This document shows positions 45,837 through 56,158 of a stretch of DNA of 64,000 bases, in pieces. The notes under the pieces are model-generated. The model worked only from the letters and a program-made list of their open reading frames with translations. It ran no database searches and had not been told where the DNA came from. Position 1 is the first letter of the stretch. Every line of letters begins with the position of its first letter. Origin of the DNA: Gracilariopsis chorda (lineage: Eukaryota > Rhodophyta > Florideophyceae > Gracilariales > Gracilariaceae); NCBI GenBank assembly GCA_003194525.1, contig NBIV01000114.1, positions 1 through 64,000 of the forward strand. Direction: 5' to 3'. Both the position numbers and the translations under genes were made by a program.

Positions 45837-46800
45837 CTATTGATCGGGAGGCTCTCCCTCGTTCACGTACCCGGCTGTATTATCCTCTTCATTCTTTGCA
45901 TTTCGAGCTTCATCCGGCTGTTCACTGTCGACCATAGACGAATCATATGATAGAGGCTCAATTAGCTTCGCCCATTTCTCATCCTCGTTTAGCGGAAGAG
46001 ACTTGATAATCTTAAATTGATTCGCCACTGATGACGCCAACAGCTTTCCCTTCGTGCTCTTTTCGATAGCACGCCCAACACGGTCGATCGACTTGGCCAT
46101 CTTTTGGGCGCCTGCCTCAAGAGAATTTTCAGGCTTCTCTCGTTTCACGCCTCTCGGTCGAGAATGTGTAGGAGCGGCAATCGATATTTTATTGCTTGAG
46201 CTTGGCACACAATGAGAATCATCCCTGTCTTCATTGCTCAACGTTTGGAGCCGACCTGCACTGCTCACGTCAGATGAGCCCAACGAACAAGGGATGTGGC
46301 CAGGACGATGGTGCTGAAGAAAAATAAATGGAAGTTAAGAACTTCGGATGAGTCGAAAGGAGCATTACTGCCTCAATAAACATGACTGGAGCTGCGAGCG
46401 TTTTGGTGCCATCATGCTACATAGTCCCGTTTCTCTCTCATTACAGGTACATGACATGAGCCTTGGTGTCTTCTACAGTTTCTCCGGACGGTATGTTCGC
46501 ACGGTAGAGCTTGTTGGCCACAAGAAACGCCTGCCTAACTCTCTGGATTGGCGCCAAGCGGCGCTTGAGACTGGTTGAGGAACGATGCGTCGTGATGGGT
46601 GGCCTGCTGTAGTCAGCTGCGACTGTACTATAGACGTATCAGAGTTCTGTTCCGTCGTTCGCTGTTTCACGGACAACCAGATTTTCAACAGTGCCAAATC
46701 TTCTGCTAGCTTGATTTTGCTGCCTTTGGTCTCGCGGGACATGAAGAGGAAGGGAATGGAGGGTATGGGGAACACAAGGAAGGGAAGAGACATAAAGAAG
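45837..46800 (-). pseudogene. Harbinger element 2 ORF1, Myb/SANT-like DNA-binding protein
   Basis: The C-terminal 148 codons (46283-45837) read THSRPRGVKREKPENSLEAG, then AKSIDRVGRAIEKSTKGKLL and KSLPLNEDEKWAKLIEPLSY. This is the basic motif plus charged helix of the ORF1/NAM-associated type. Upstream, in another frame (46473-46780), KLAEDLALLKIWLSVKQRTT resembles the first helix of a SANT domain. Frame changes or a small intron between ~46290 and ~46480 separate them. It converges with the transposase, 105 bp apart. Confidence 0.55.
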
Positions 46801-47097
46801 TGGTGGATGGAAGAAGGAGGGAGGAGGGAGGGAGGAGGAAGTGGGGAATTGGATTCAGTATGTGTTTCGTTACGTTTGGCAAGAAGGTTCGGTTCATTTG
46901 CAAAGTGGCGTAACGCTACTCGCATCTCGATATGAATAAATAACTAGATCTGTTGCCGTCCGTTTCACTGTTTGGAGATAGATTTAGTAAAAACGCTAAA
47001 TGTTTTGGAGATATTCACTCCAGCAGAGTTGATCTTGAGTAAAGCTATCTCTAAAAAACCAAAAATTTACTCATTTACTCAGCCACTAGAGGTGCTC

Positions 47098-47255
47098 TAA
47101 ACACCGACGATTCCCACCGACCTACTGGCCCTGATAGGACTATGCTAGAACCTTTATATAAACCGCGACGGATGCTCTGTGCTTCAGTTCGGATCATCAC
47201 CATCCACTTCAAACTCATTTTCAACCATAGCTTTTCTGTTCCGAACAATAATAGT
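47098..47255 (+). repeat. 3' LTR of Ty3 element 2, second part
   Basis: Continues the LTR after the Harbinger insertion: CCTTTATATAAACCGCGACG and TTTTCAACCATAGC match 37270-37350. The end, near GTTCCGAACAATAATAG, is approximate. Confidence 0.7.
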
Positions 47256-48290
47256 ATAAGTACACGCGCATGCATGCTGCTTTCAACTTAATGCCAGTGC
47301 GACACGTATAAATGCCGTGCCAGATGGGTACGTAGTACAGGGTATTACTGCTGCCAGAAAACAAAACATTTAAGGCAACGCCCTCTAACTAACAGTGTTC
47401 TGCACTGTAGGGGCAAGGAATCTGCTTTCCATATAAGTTCAAGACCAACTGCGCTACGGAGGTCGACATGAAGTTCAACAAAGCGTTTATTGGGGGTGCA
47501 TACTCGAATGAGAAGGTTGCCAATTGCTAACAAAACATTAGCTTGCCTGCCACGAATCGAACACTGAACACTTTTCGTTTGAATAGGAGATTGTATTGAG
47601 CGCAGTGTACATTGGCTTGGTTTCTGGCAATGACAGAACGTTGAACGCCTATGTGGATACATTCCCTGCTGACGTTGCGGCATGATAGAAAAATTTCGGT
47701 ATCCTATGTCACGTAGAGAGTGTTCAATTTCAGTCGCAGTTGCTTGCAGATGAAACGCACGATGCTCGAAGTAGCTTCTTAAGTTTTGGGATGAATAGCA
47801 CATGTATGAGTGATTCCGCTTACAAATCCATTGGAGTTCATGAAGGCGTTTCGTTCAGAGCGAGAGAAAATGTTTCTGGTTCCTCTACTTTGTGCTTGTC
47901 GGATGAGCTGTCGTTCTTGAAGTCTGAGCTTTGTGAATCTTCCTCATTGATGTGAAGTGTATCGGGCTATTTTTCGTCTGAGGTTTCTTGCAGTGGTTCA
48001 CGTATTTCGAACAGAACATGTCTCATTGCGCTCTTCTCATGTCGTCAAGATTTATGATTGCCGTGTTATTTGATTATGTGATCAGCCATGGGTGTACTAT
48101 ATTGCATAATTCTTTGACAATTTCGCAGAAAATGGTCCATAGCGCCGTAACCAAACCAAAAGTGTCTGTGTGAGTGTATGTTATTGGGTGGGCTTATATC
48201 TAGATGAGGCAAATGGTTTGGGTTGGTACATCACACCAGCTGTTGGTTTCTGAGTTGTGAATGGGATTTGGGTGGGTGTCTGCCCGACGG
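47256..48290. other. 1 kb without recognised gene
   Basis: A minus-strand frame of 152 codons (47345-47803) is open but shows no recognisable family; other frames are shorter. It may contain the decayed 5' part of the Ty3 element 3, but no LTR could be matched. Confidence 0.35.
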
Positions 48291-49360
48291 TGCTCTAGTT
48301 TCCTCGTCCCTGCGGCGAAGAAAGATGGCTACTTTAGTTTTTGCACTGACTACCGAAGGCGTAATAAGATAGCCAAACGGAAATAGTTATTCTATCCCCT
48401 GGATGGATGTCTGTCTTGATTGCTTAGGTGAAGCAACCGTACTCACCACGTTCAATGCTAATTGGGGGTATTGGTGGATACCACAGGATAACGACGCGAA
48501 CCCCTTTACAACGTTCACAATCTACGAGGAACTGTTCCATTTTACACAGATTCCCTTTGATTTAACCAACGCTACAGCACACCTTCAACTGGTTATGAAT
48601 ATCATCCTATCCAGGTATGAATGGATGTTCGCCCTGGTCCATCTGGATGACGTAATCATCTTTTCTAGAACTGTTCGGGACCATTTCACCCACATGGGGA
48701 CTGTCCTTACGATTCTCCAACAGGCTGGGATAACACTGAAGCTGGAAGTGGTATCACAAAGAGAAGCGGAAGTTACATTGTCGCAGTTTGCAGTAGGCCA
48801 TACACCTCTTTTGCACCCGCTCGGAACGCACTTGTACAAGCGAAGAATCGTGTGTACTTGCCGACCGGGAGTACTGAATGATGTGGACCACTTTGTTCTA
48901 AGGTGTCCTTTGCCAACAAGGTCTCGCCGAACCTGCCTGCCAAGTATGCGAGAAAGACACGGGATGGATGTTGGAGAAATCATCAAAAAGTGGCCGGAAT
49001 GTATGCTGGTCTTCCTAGCGAGAGAACGCTTTTTTCACATGAAGCGATCTACACTATGTAGGAATTAGACTGGTGTACCCGTAAAAGAGAGAGAGAACAC
49101 TGAAGCTACCGAAGTGCGTCTTTTTGCAAACCTCTGTAAACTATCTAAGCCATGCCATGTGGTTCAAGCTAAGAAGCTCGAGGTAGCCAAAAGCACAACT
49201 AATGCGATCCGAATGGCGAGACCCCTGAGGACCCATGCTGGACTTCGCTCCTTCCTTGGGCTGTGTAATGTCTATCATCAGTTTTTCGAAGGGTTCTCAA
49301 ATATAGCTGCAACCCTCAATGATATGTTCAAGAAGGGTGTAAACGAGTCCGTTTGACAAT
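48290..49360 (+). pseudogene. Ty3 element 3 reverse transcriptase, split by LINE insertion
   Basis: VPAAKKDGYFSFCTDYRRRN, then (from 48403) TTFNANWGYWWIPQDND, where the first catalytic Asp is Asn. FTQIPFDLTNATAHLQLV and LVHLDDVIIFSRTVRDH (LDD at 48643-48651) follow. LTILQQAGITLKL is then cut by the LINE insert and resumes as TLKLPKCVFLQTSVNYLSHA at 49100-49160. LRTHAGLRSFLGLCNVYHQF and FSNIAATLNDMFKKG complete the connection domain. Dead copy. Confidence 0.8.
48744..49095 (+). mobile_element. 5'-truncated LINE (non-LTR retrotransposon) tail, 352 bp
   Basis: Flanked by the 12-bp duplication AACACTGAAGCT (48732-48743 and 49096-49107), the typical target-site duplication of LINE retrotransposition. 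It encodes the extreme C-terminus of a LINE ORF2: SQFAVGHTPLLHPLGTHLYK, then RIVCTCRPGVLNDVDHFVLR and CPLPTRSRRTCL. This matches 'GH..L...L......C.C.....DH.l..Cp...R' of many LINE C-termini (Cys/His zinc-binding end). The ORF stops at 49066 (TAG). The 3' end is GTAAAAGAGAGAGAG, a GA-rich tail instead of poly-A. The host RT frame resumes in register after removing the insert and one duplication copy. Confidence 0.85.
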
Positions 49361-49700
49361 TAGGACTGACCACCAGCCATTTTGTTGGCTGCTGAACATG
49401 ACGGAAGCGTCCAGTAGGCTATCTTGATGGAGGCTACGACTCTCCGAATTCGATTACGAGATGACTTACAGGACAGGGGTCAAACACCGAGCGGCAGACG
49501 CGCTCAGCAGCATACTCACCGATGGAACCGATCATCCGCATTTGGATGAAGATATACCAACCCAAAACCTCGACGGGTACGAGATGGACCCTGTGGATGA
49601 CGCACTGATGGTCAAAGTAAAGTATGTCGATGGTGAAGTCTAGCTGGATGAGGTATATGTAGTTGAATGGCCACAAGAGCTCCAACATGAAGAGCTAAGC
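49361..49700 (+). pseudogene. Ty3 element 3 RNase H, 3' part
   Basis: The frame reads LTIRTDHQPFCWLLNMTEAS, TGA, then RLRLSEFDYEMTYRTGVKHR and AADALS. This is the end of the Ty3 RNase H ('TDH.pL.wL.......R..RW...L.ef.f.i.yr.G..n..ADaLSR'). The expected first two-thirds of RNase H is absent, consistent with a deletion at about 49355. Confidence 0.7.
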
Positions 49701-49899
49701 TTAAAGATTTTTTCAGCAGTGCCAGAGAAGAACGAGTTACTCCCAACTACGTTAAAGAAACTTCTTTAGGGTGAGAAGAAAGACAAGTTTCGCCAAGGGA
49801 AAGCTAAGCTCTCGAGAATCAAAGGAGGCTTCTTTGACAATGACTGATTCGGATTACCCTGCCGAAGGTCACCCCCGGACGGTTCTATCCGTAACGTCA

Positions 49900-50600
49900 T
49901 TCCCCAATCCTTGCAGGTTTGGGTCCTATATCGTGCTCACTACCGTCGGTTTGCAGGCCACCCTGGAGGTACTAGCATGTACCAAACACTTAGGAAGCAA
50001 ATGTAATGGCCTTTCATGGAGAATGAACTTTAGAATAAGGCAAAAGCGTGAATTTCTCGCGCGACGATCTGTGGGAAAGAAGCTCGCCATCAGGCTAAGC
50101 TCAAGTTCTTCCCAGTGGCTGGACCAATGGAATTTATCGCAGGGGACATCCTTGGGTCAGTTCGAAGTTCCATCCATGGAAATCAGTTCTTCTTCGTTAT
50201 TTCCGACTGGTTCACGAAGACCACAATGGCAATTCCCTTGGGTACAACTACCACCACGTATGTTGCTATAGCATTCCTCAAGAACTGGTTCTATCCTTAT
50301 GGTTTACCTTTGTATCTCCTGATGTACAACGGTAATCAGTTCCTGTCGACGTTCTTCTGGGATGGTTGTGCCAACAAACTTATTAAGCACGTCACTACCA
50401 TGGCTTATCATCCGCAAGGTAATCTTCAGAATGAATGGTTTAACAAAACAGTAGTTAACCGTTTGCTACACTACACTGCCGAACATAAATTAGACTGAGA
50501 TAACCACGTTGAATCACTGCTATATGCGTACAAAACTCAGGTTCATAAGGCCACTGAACCGACTACGTTTGCTCCCAACTTGACTCGGCAGCTAATATAG
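49900..50600 (+). pseudogene. Ty3 element 3 integrase
   Basis: The zinc-binding part VLYRAHYRRFAGHPGGTSMY with QTLRKQM precedes the core MEFIAGDILGSVRSS (first Asp ~50145). LYLLMYNGNQFLSTFFW has Tyr instead of the second Asp. MAYHPQGNLQNEWFNKTVVN keeps the Glu at ~50433. SLLYAYKTQVHKATEPTTF follows after a TGA at ~50496. Two of three catalytic acids remain, so it is inactive. Confidence 0.75.
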
Positions 50601-50872
50601 TTGGCAGTGGATGAAAAGATTTCATGGTTTCCTCAGGGCATTACCGAAATAATGACGCCAACGCAGGCGAAGAGGTACGTGCGCCGAAGGATTGGTAGTA
50701 TCCTGAAGACAGAAAAGACAGCCCTATTGCAAGCACATTTCAGGTAGAATCCATGGCTCAAGATGGTAGGGGATGGTAGGGTTCCATGGTTGATGGCGAA
50801 GAGAAACGAAGAGAAAGGAAAGAGCAGAAATACGGGACTATATTTAACGACAAAATTTGGCAAGCGAACAAC

Positions 50873-51960
50873 CTGTCACACTTTGCGCAACCATCGCTGT
50901 GCTTTAAAAAGGAACCGTTGACGTGTGATCAGCATTGACCGCAAGCGCACCGGCACTTGCGGCTGACAATTTGTATGCTGCACACTGGTCCATAACATGG
51001 TTAGTCATGTCTTGGTCGCTAAAGCCAGTACGCACGGCTATTCAGGTGGCAAGGAATGGCCGCTGATGACGCATTTGAGTAGAGACGCATCTCGTCATAA
51101 CCAGCAGAGTGGGCTTCTGTGGCAATGACGCCTGGCGCGTGACAAGGTTGTCAGTACTTTACCAATGTGGCATGCGCAAACCTGTGGGGGATCTGATAAG
51201 ACTTTTCAAATTCAGGACGTGTGTTAATGCCCGTTAGGTCGGCATTCAACAATAGTAGAGCTCCCTGGGGCTGGGAATGAGACTTTGCGGCTCTATGAGT
51301 TGCAGATAGGTAAGAACATTGGTTTTCAACGTGGTTTGCAACGTCCTAGGCATGACAGTTTCGCCTTGACCGCAAGTACGTGCGTATTAGAATAAATATC
51401 ATAGTGGGGGTCTTCTGCAAAGCTCCCACGGCATGGCAATATGCGTCAGCAGAAAACTTTCGCTAGGATAATCGTCCATAAAAGGCGCTGAAAGTTGGCT
51501 TCTGCTCTAGCTCCGGCCATTTCACCCACCACCAACTCTACACAAGCCTCAAATGTCTTTTATCAGCTATCAGTCGTAGGTCTTGGATTCCATAGCTTCT
51601 ACTGTGGCTCCTTTTTCTTTCAGCTACCGCTAGTCCATGTTACCGGCTTCTAAACCCAGCCCCGTTTAGTTGCTCTGGTTGGGCTTGCAGCCGTTCGATA
51701 TCTTGTCGCCTTCCCCGGTTTCACTCCCGTCAGCCGTTCAGGGATTGCTGGGTCACTTGTCTGTCTTGTCGTTCGCCACCGATTGCAACTAGGCGGAAGT
51801 AATATTTGTTTCTTTCGGTTTCTATCTGTTTTCGCCCCACAGGGAGGGCTTGTTTTCGTCCCTCTGTGTTCTTTTGGACATAGTGGCTTTCGACATCCCC
51901 CGGAGACGATACTAATATTGCATCTAGTTTCAAGCGTTTGTCGAGTTTCATTGTTCATTT
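50873..51960 (+). repeat. Possible 3' LTR of Ty3 element 3
   Basis: Starts TGTCACAC after the end of the integrase frame. It lies downstream of a purine-rich run (GAAGAGAAACGAAGAGAAAG near 50797). It contains a promoter-like CCATAAAAGGCGC at ~51477 and has no coding capacity. The partner 5' LTR was not found, so this is tentative. The small frames at 51650-51965 are not credible genes. Confidence 0.25.
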
Positions 51961-53111
51961 ATTGAGTTGTGAGTCTATCGAAGGGTTGGTTGATATTTGA
52001 TCTCTTGTGCTATTACTGTCGTGGTCTTTTTCATGGTTTGAAAGGCAACGGTTGGTCATTCTTGGTGGCTAGTGCTCTAAATTAAGTTGAAAAGCAAGTG
52101 AATTCAATTTTGGCTTGTTATCGCTGCATAGTTCTCTGCAACTATAATGGGCTCTTCAAGTTCTTACAGCTTCTGATAATCCCTGCAAAAGTGACTAATA
52201 ATGCTCTAAATACAACTCGTAAAGTATGTTGTTCATGAGATAGTGCGGCCTAACACGTAGAGAGCTTTCATACAGTGAGCCTCTTTTACGAGTGCATTCT
52301 ATTTCAAAATCGCATGCCACATTCGTATAGAATGCACCCACAGACATGGGACCCCAAGTTATAGCTCTTTGTTTGAGAAGACATTATGATAAGCAACACG
52401 AAGAATAGATCTCGAGACCAGTTTAGCTTGAAGTGGCAGTGCGGACTGTGCTATTCAAGTGACTGTCGCAAGGGATGCAGAACAAATTCGAGATCCTCTT
52501 AGTGCCTAAACTGTTGTCGTTTAGGCTGGTGCTTGAGTGAGAGGTTTGAAGCAATTTCTTTTGGAAGAGAGATTTTCCCACGGTGTTTATGGCCATGCCC
52601 TCGTGTGAGGTAAGCTCAGCGGTAGGGACCTAGCTACCACAGGTTGTTGGGCTAAAAGACCGAGACGATAACTTCCTATACCTATGGTGGTGATACCAGG
52701 AGTCGGTGAACCGGTGGGTGAGTGCATTGTGAAGATCTTTGCATCAGGTATTCCTGAGGGAGGAGAATTTATGAAGGGAAGAGGGCAAAAGAACAAAGAC
52801 AAAATAGAACAACCCAAAACGGCATCCGGGAAGCCAAAAAAGGCCAAACGGTGTGATTGTGCCTATTAAAGCAGTTCAACAACACAAAATACTAAGTTGA
52901 ATTTATATCACTTACCAGAATAAAAAATGTAAACAAAGCTGATATAACAGGTATTGACTGTGCAAACTACACGAGAAGATAGGTTAGCGGTTCTGAAGGA
53001 TACTGTGCGGGTGCCTATACCTAGATCCGACGTGCTAAGACTCCGAGGAGAGTTGGTCACTTCGGCCAGGCGAAAACCTCAAAGACGAGTCACAGCTACT
53101 TTATTTTAAGT
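51961..53111. other. Non-coding region
   Basis: Only short frames. A 61-codon plus frame at 52684-52869 is lysine-rich at its end without known motif. No repeat structure was seen. Confidence 0.35.
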
Positions 53112-53608
53112 TCAAACAGCAGAACCGTTCTCCATGAAGTAGTAGCGGTTAGAGTAAACTATGAACTTTACGGAATGTAGTGCACCATGCTTGTGGTCCG
53201 CACAATTGCGTTTCTGAGTAGTAGGGCCGGCCATGGCGCCTACAAGAAAGTTTTGCACTTTGAGGAGTACAGTCGGAGTGCAATATTCGAAGATCTTGTC
53301 CTCCATGTGCATTGACGAAAATCTCCGTGTATCCTCTTAATGGACACTTTCAGACCGGAGAACCCCATTGCTTTCATTTTTCGGATGTCACCCGATTGTA
53401 AATGGAGTGTGGTCGCTTTTGAAGGATTGCACTTGCGGTGTAAATTGAAAGCAAAGTGTATGGCCAGCACTCCATCTATGTACCACTCGCTCTCCTTGGA
53501 AGTTTCATTTGGAAACCAATCTAGGGCGTAAGCAGAGATTCCGAGATCACGGGAACCCCTCCATGTAGCGTGCATCATCCACAACAGCCATGCATGCTCC
53601 AAGTGCAC
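53112..53608 (-). pseudogene. Unrecognised ORF pair, possibly a transposase fragment
   Basis: Two overlapping minus frames (53608-53240 and 53312-53112) join by one frame change into about 165 codons: LLWMMHATWRGSRDLGISAY, then NETSKESEWYIDGVLAIHFA and later TQKRNCADHKHGALHSVKFI. The acidic residues and strand pattern could suit a DDE-type transposase, but no family signature is certain. Function not assigned. Confidence 0.25.
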
Positions 53609-54168
53609 TTCAATTTTTTCAAACCGTTCTTCTAGGGGGCCTGAAATGACATATGTGAATCAAATAGTAATGTTCCATCTTCGAAACCCTGCCATTCCTC
53701 CACCTGTAGCAGATGTCATAATGTTCACCTGTAAATGTTAAAAGCAGCCATTAAAGTTCGTGCCGAAGTGCAGAATAGTTAGCGCTAGTCCAAAAATATC
53801 TCAGTTGAACCGATGTAACGTGGGAGTTTATCTTCACCATCAACCTCCGTCACAGGACCTGGGAAGTAGGATTGCCCAATAAGAACGTTGAGCTTTTGTT
53901 TCTCTGGGTTCGTTGCGTTACCTCCGGCTTGATATCATTTTTGTTGTTTGGTGCGCATAAAAGAATGTATAACACACTTTGCAAGAATGAATTGCATTCT
54001 GCTGTGGTCATATGCTCCAAACCAAGCGCCCTTTTTACGTTTTGGGTGGTGCGAGAATATTCGTGATTACAAGACGCTCTGCTGTAATTGTCGATAAAAT
54101 ATTGATCTATTGCGTGTTTTGGAGCAATGCAATCAGAATTTCAGAAAAACGAGTGATCTCAACACTGT

Positions 54169-54618
54169 GGGAGCTCACTACAAGTATCGCTGGACAAGCT
54201 CGCATCAGTGTTTGGCCGGACACTTTTGTAGCCCAGTCGTCTCACAGGTTATGGGCCCTCATCGCTGCCGCTGTGGTACACAGTTCGATTCTCACCAGTC
54301 GCCATTGCCTCTGCTCCGCACTTTCCGTCGCAAAAAGTCACACCAATCACCGGGGAGTATTACACGTCTACACTAAAATCACACCTACACATCTACACAT
54401 CTACACATCTACACATCTACACAACACGTCGTCAAAACGTTACATACGCTTCGCTTCGGCTCCACCGAGTTTGACCGGGGAGTGTGGGAGCTCACTACAA
54501 GCTGATTCGTTCATTCAAACTCGGTTCCGCCTACGCTCGTGGAAGCTCACTACAAGTATCGCTGGACAAGCTCGCATCAGTGTCTGGCCGGAAACTTTGG
54601 TAGCCCATTCGTCTCACA
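54169..54618 (+). repeat. ~78-bp direct repeat pair
   Basis: The block from GAGCTCACTACAAGTATCGC at 54171 to GTCTCACA recurs at about 54542-54618 with few changes (TGTTTGGCCGGACAC versus TGTCTGGCCGGAAAC). A third partial copy of its start (GGGAGCTCACTACAAGC) lies near 54486. Between them is an (ACATCT)n microsatellite at 54389-54425. Confidence 0.85.
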
Positions 54619-54619
54619 A

Positions 54620-55350
54620 AAACCACCCCATACTATAATGATTTACACATCTATGAGGAGGGTGTTGTTCATTGGTGAAAAGCATTGCGCTAAAACATTC
54701 TGCTGCGCGCCCCCTTCAGCGCATGCAATTTTCACGTCTCCCATCCAATTTAAAAATTCAGCAGCAGCAGCAACGCTCAAAGCTCATTGGCTTTCGCTGC
54801 ATGTGGACTGCCGCAGCTGCTAAGTGGCTGGCACTGCAGTTATTTTGCGCGTGCCAGCCAATTACAATCTACTGTACTCTATATACATAACTGAAGTGCC
54901 AGCTAATCAATAACGCGTGAGCGCTCAACTGCAACTCTATTCCTGACTCACTCTCGGCGCCGCAGCCTTCATAGGGTTGCAGGCCGTTTACGAGCAATAG
55001 TGAGCACAAACGGCATGCGAATCCCCCACAATTATCCCAACTCAGCGACCCACAGCGCCGCCCGCCGCGGAAGCCTGCTTCTACTTGTCTTTCCACTATA
55101 ATGATTTATAAACGTATAAGGGGGGTGTTCTTCATTGAATGGAGGCGTTGCGCCAACAAACAGCACTGTACGCGCCTTTACGCGCATGCAAAACGCCCAC
55201 TTGGTGCAACACCTCCCTACGATATAAAAACAGCATCAGCAGCAGCATCAAAGCGTCCAGTTTATTAGCTGCTGCTGCTGCATGTTGACTGTGCAATGGC
55301 TGCTGAATGGCTTGCAATACAATCAAATTGTAGTGCCAGCCACTCAGCAG
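54620..55350 (-). repeat. Composite interspersed repeat, copy B (inverted relative to copy A)
   Basis: Reading the minus strand from about 54838, GCCAGCCACTTAGCAGCTGC leads through GCTGCTGCTGCTGAATTTTT, AAAATTGCATGCGCTGAAGG and GTGTAAATCATTATAGTATG. This is the same order as 3455-3665. A second unit (55350 to 55090) corresponds to 2955-3150. Non-coding; the two copies are about 51 kb apart in inverted orientation. Confidence 0.75.
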
Positions 55351-55377
55351 CGAAAACCCACCGGTTCATTCCGACAT

Positions 55378-55510
55378 GTGGCAAATTGCACTGCACCAGT
55401 GCAGTGCATTTCAACACGTGGCAAATTGCACTGCGCCAGTGCAGTGTACACTGGAGTATCATTGCAGAAATGCCTGCAACAGACGTATATACTGCACTGG
55501 CGCAGTGCCA
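55378..55510. repeat. 29-bp repeats with short palindromes
   Basis: GTGGCAAATTGCACTGC(A/G)CCAGTGCAGTG occurs at 55378-55406 and 55418-55446. Each contains the near-palindrome CACTGCGCCAGTGCAGTG. A related inverted string ACTGCACTGGCGCAGTGCCA follows at 55491-55510. This lies just before the Helitron. 55511-56158 holds no recognised gene. Confidence 0.85.
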
Positions 55511-56158
55511 AATGCATCTCGCTTGCTGACCCTAACCGCTATTTTGGATCCCATTCACGCTTGGCCCATAGCGCAGTGTCGTAACCTTTTGCTACTTTGG
55601 GCACTGTTTGCTGGCCTGGGACCTAGGCAAGGCCAAGCTCGTGTGCAAGTCGCCACAAGAGTAACCCACTAAGTTCTACGGATCTGGGAAAGGTCAGGTG
55701 CTCCTCTGTGGTATACTGGTCGTTTGACGGCGATCAGGAAGTCTGACGGTTTACCTGACCTAATACCTGCTTGCTGTGCAGGGTCCGGGGCGGCCGCTGT
55801 GTCGTATCTCTTGGGGCCGGAAAGCACACATCGGTGTGTTAGTAAAGGCAGACCAATTTTTACAACCGGGCGCGGGTTAAACATCAAATGGCTTCAAAAC
55901 CGGCTAGGCACACTCCGCCCGTCATAATCCAACAGGAGTGTGTCGAGAGTCCCTGTGCTGCGCACGACTGCATCGGGTAAATATAAGCCTTGCAGCAATT
56001 GTTTTACTTGCTGCATGCGAATAGGCCCGGTGGGTGCAACGCAACAAACTGCAACCAGTTTTTCACTTTCAAATTTGTGTTTTATTGAGAATTATTCTGG
56101 AACTCTGGCAGATTTTTTAACGGTTTAAAAACATAAAATTGTTTTTTCTTTTCTTTGG

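Larger units (their letters stand above)
44102..47097. mobile_element. PIF/Harbinger element 2, complete, inserted in an LTR
   Basis: The left end GAGCACCCGTACTGGCT and the reverse complement of the right end GAGCACCTCTAGTGGCT match at 14 of 17 positions, giving terminal inverted repeats. Flanking triplets are AAA (44099-44101) and TAA (47098-47100), compatible with a decayed 3-bp TAA duplication. The LTR sequence is continuous when the 2996 bp are removed. Inside are a plus-strand transposase and a convergent minus-strand Myb-like ORF1, the same plan as element 1. Termini and proteins differ from element 1, so it is a separate Harbinger family. Confidence 0.85.
36734..47255 (+). mobile_element. 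Ty3/Gypsy element 2, old copy whose 3' LTR is split by a Harbinger insertion
   Basis: The sequence at 36734-37372 is repeated, diverged, at 43609-44101 and again after the insertion at 47098-47255. For example GCTATGT(A/C)TATCT near 36850 and 43730, GACCATGCATA near 37200 and 44080, and TTTTCAACTATAGC / TTTTCAACCATAGC near 37340 and 47220. Between the LTRs lie gag, protease, RT, RNase H and integrase remnants on the plus strand. A purine run AGGAGAGAGTGA (43597-43608) just before the 3' LTR fits a polypurine tract. The LTRs are more diverged than those of element 1, so this is the older insertion. Without the Harbinger insert the element is about 7.5 kb. Confidence 0.85.
48290..50600 (+). mobile_element. 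Ty3/Gypsy element 3, internal fragment
   Basis: RT, partial RNase H and integrase remnants of a Ty3 element in the correct order on the plus strand, without a recognisable gag or a convincing LTR pair. It is interrupted by a LINE tail at 48744-49095, and part of RNase H appears deleted at ~49355. The RT resembles that of element 1 (NWGYW block). Confidence 0.75.

Noticed and set aside
48403..49068. Single 221-codon gene fusing an RT to a Cys-rich domain.
   Set aside because: The 12-bp target duplication and restored RT frame show that the second half is a LINE tail read through by chance in the same frame.
53112..53608. piggyBac-type transposase.
   Set aside because: No DDD signature or Cys-rich end could be aligned; left as unrecognised.
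54389..54425. CRISPR-like array.
   Set aside because: It is a simple (ACATCT)n microsatellite without spacers; no other regular repeat-spacer pattern exists in the window.
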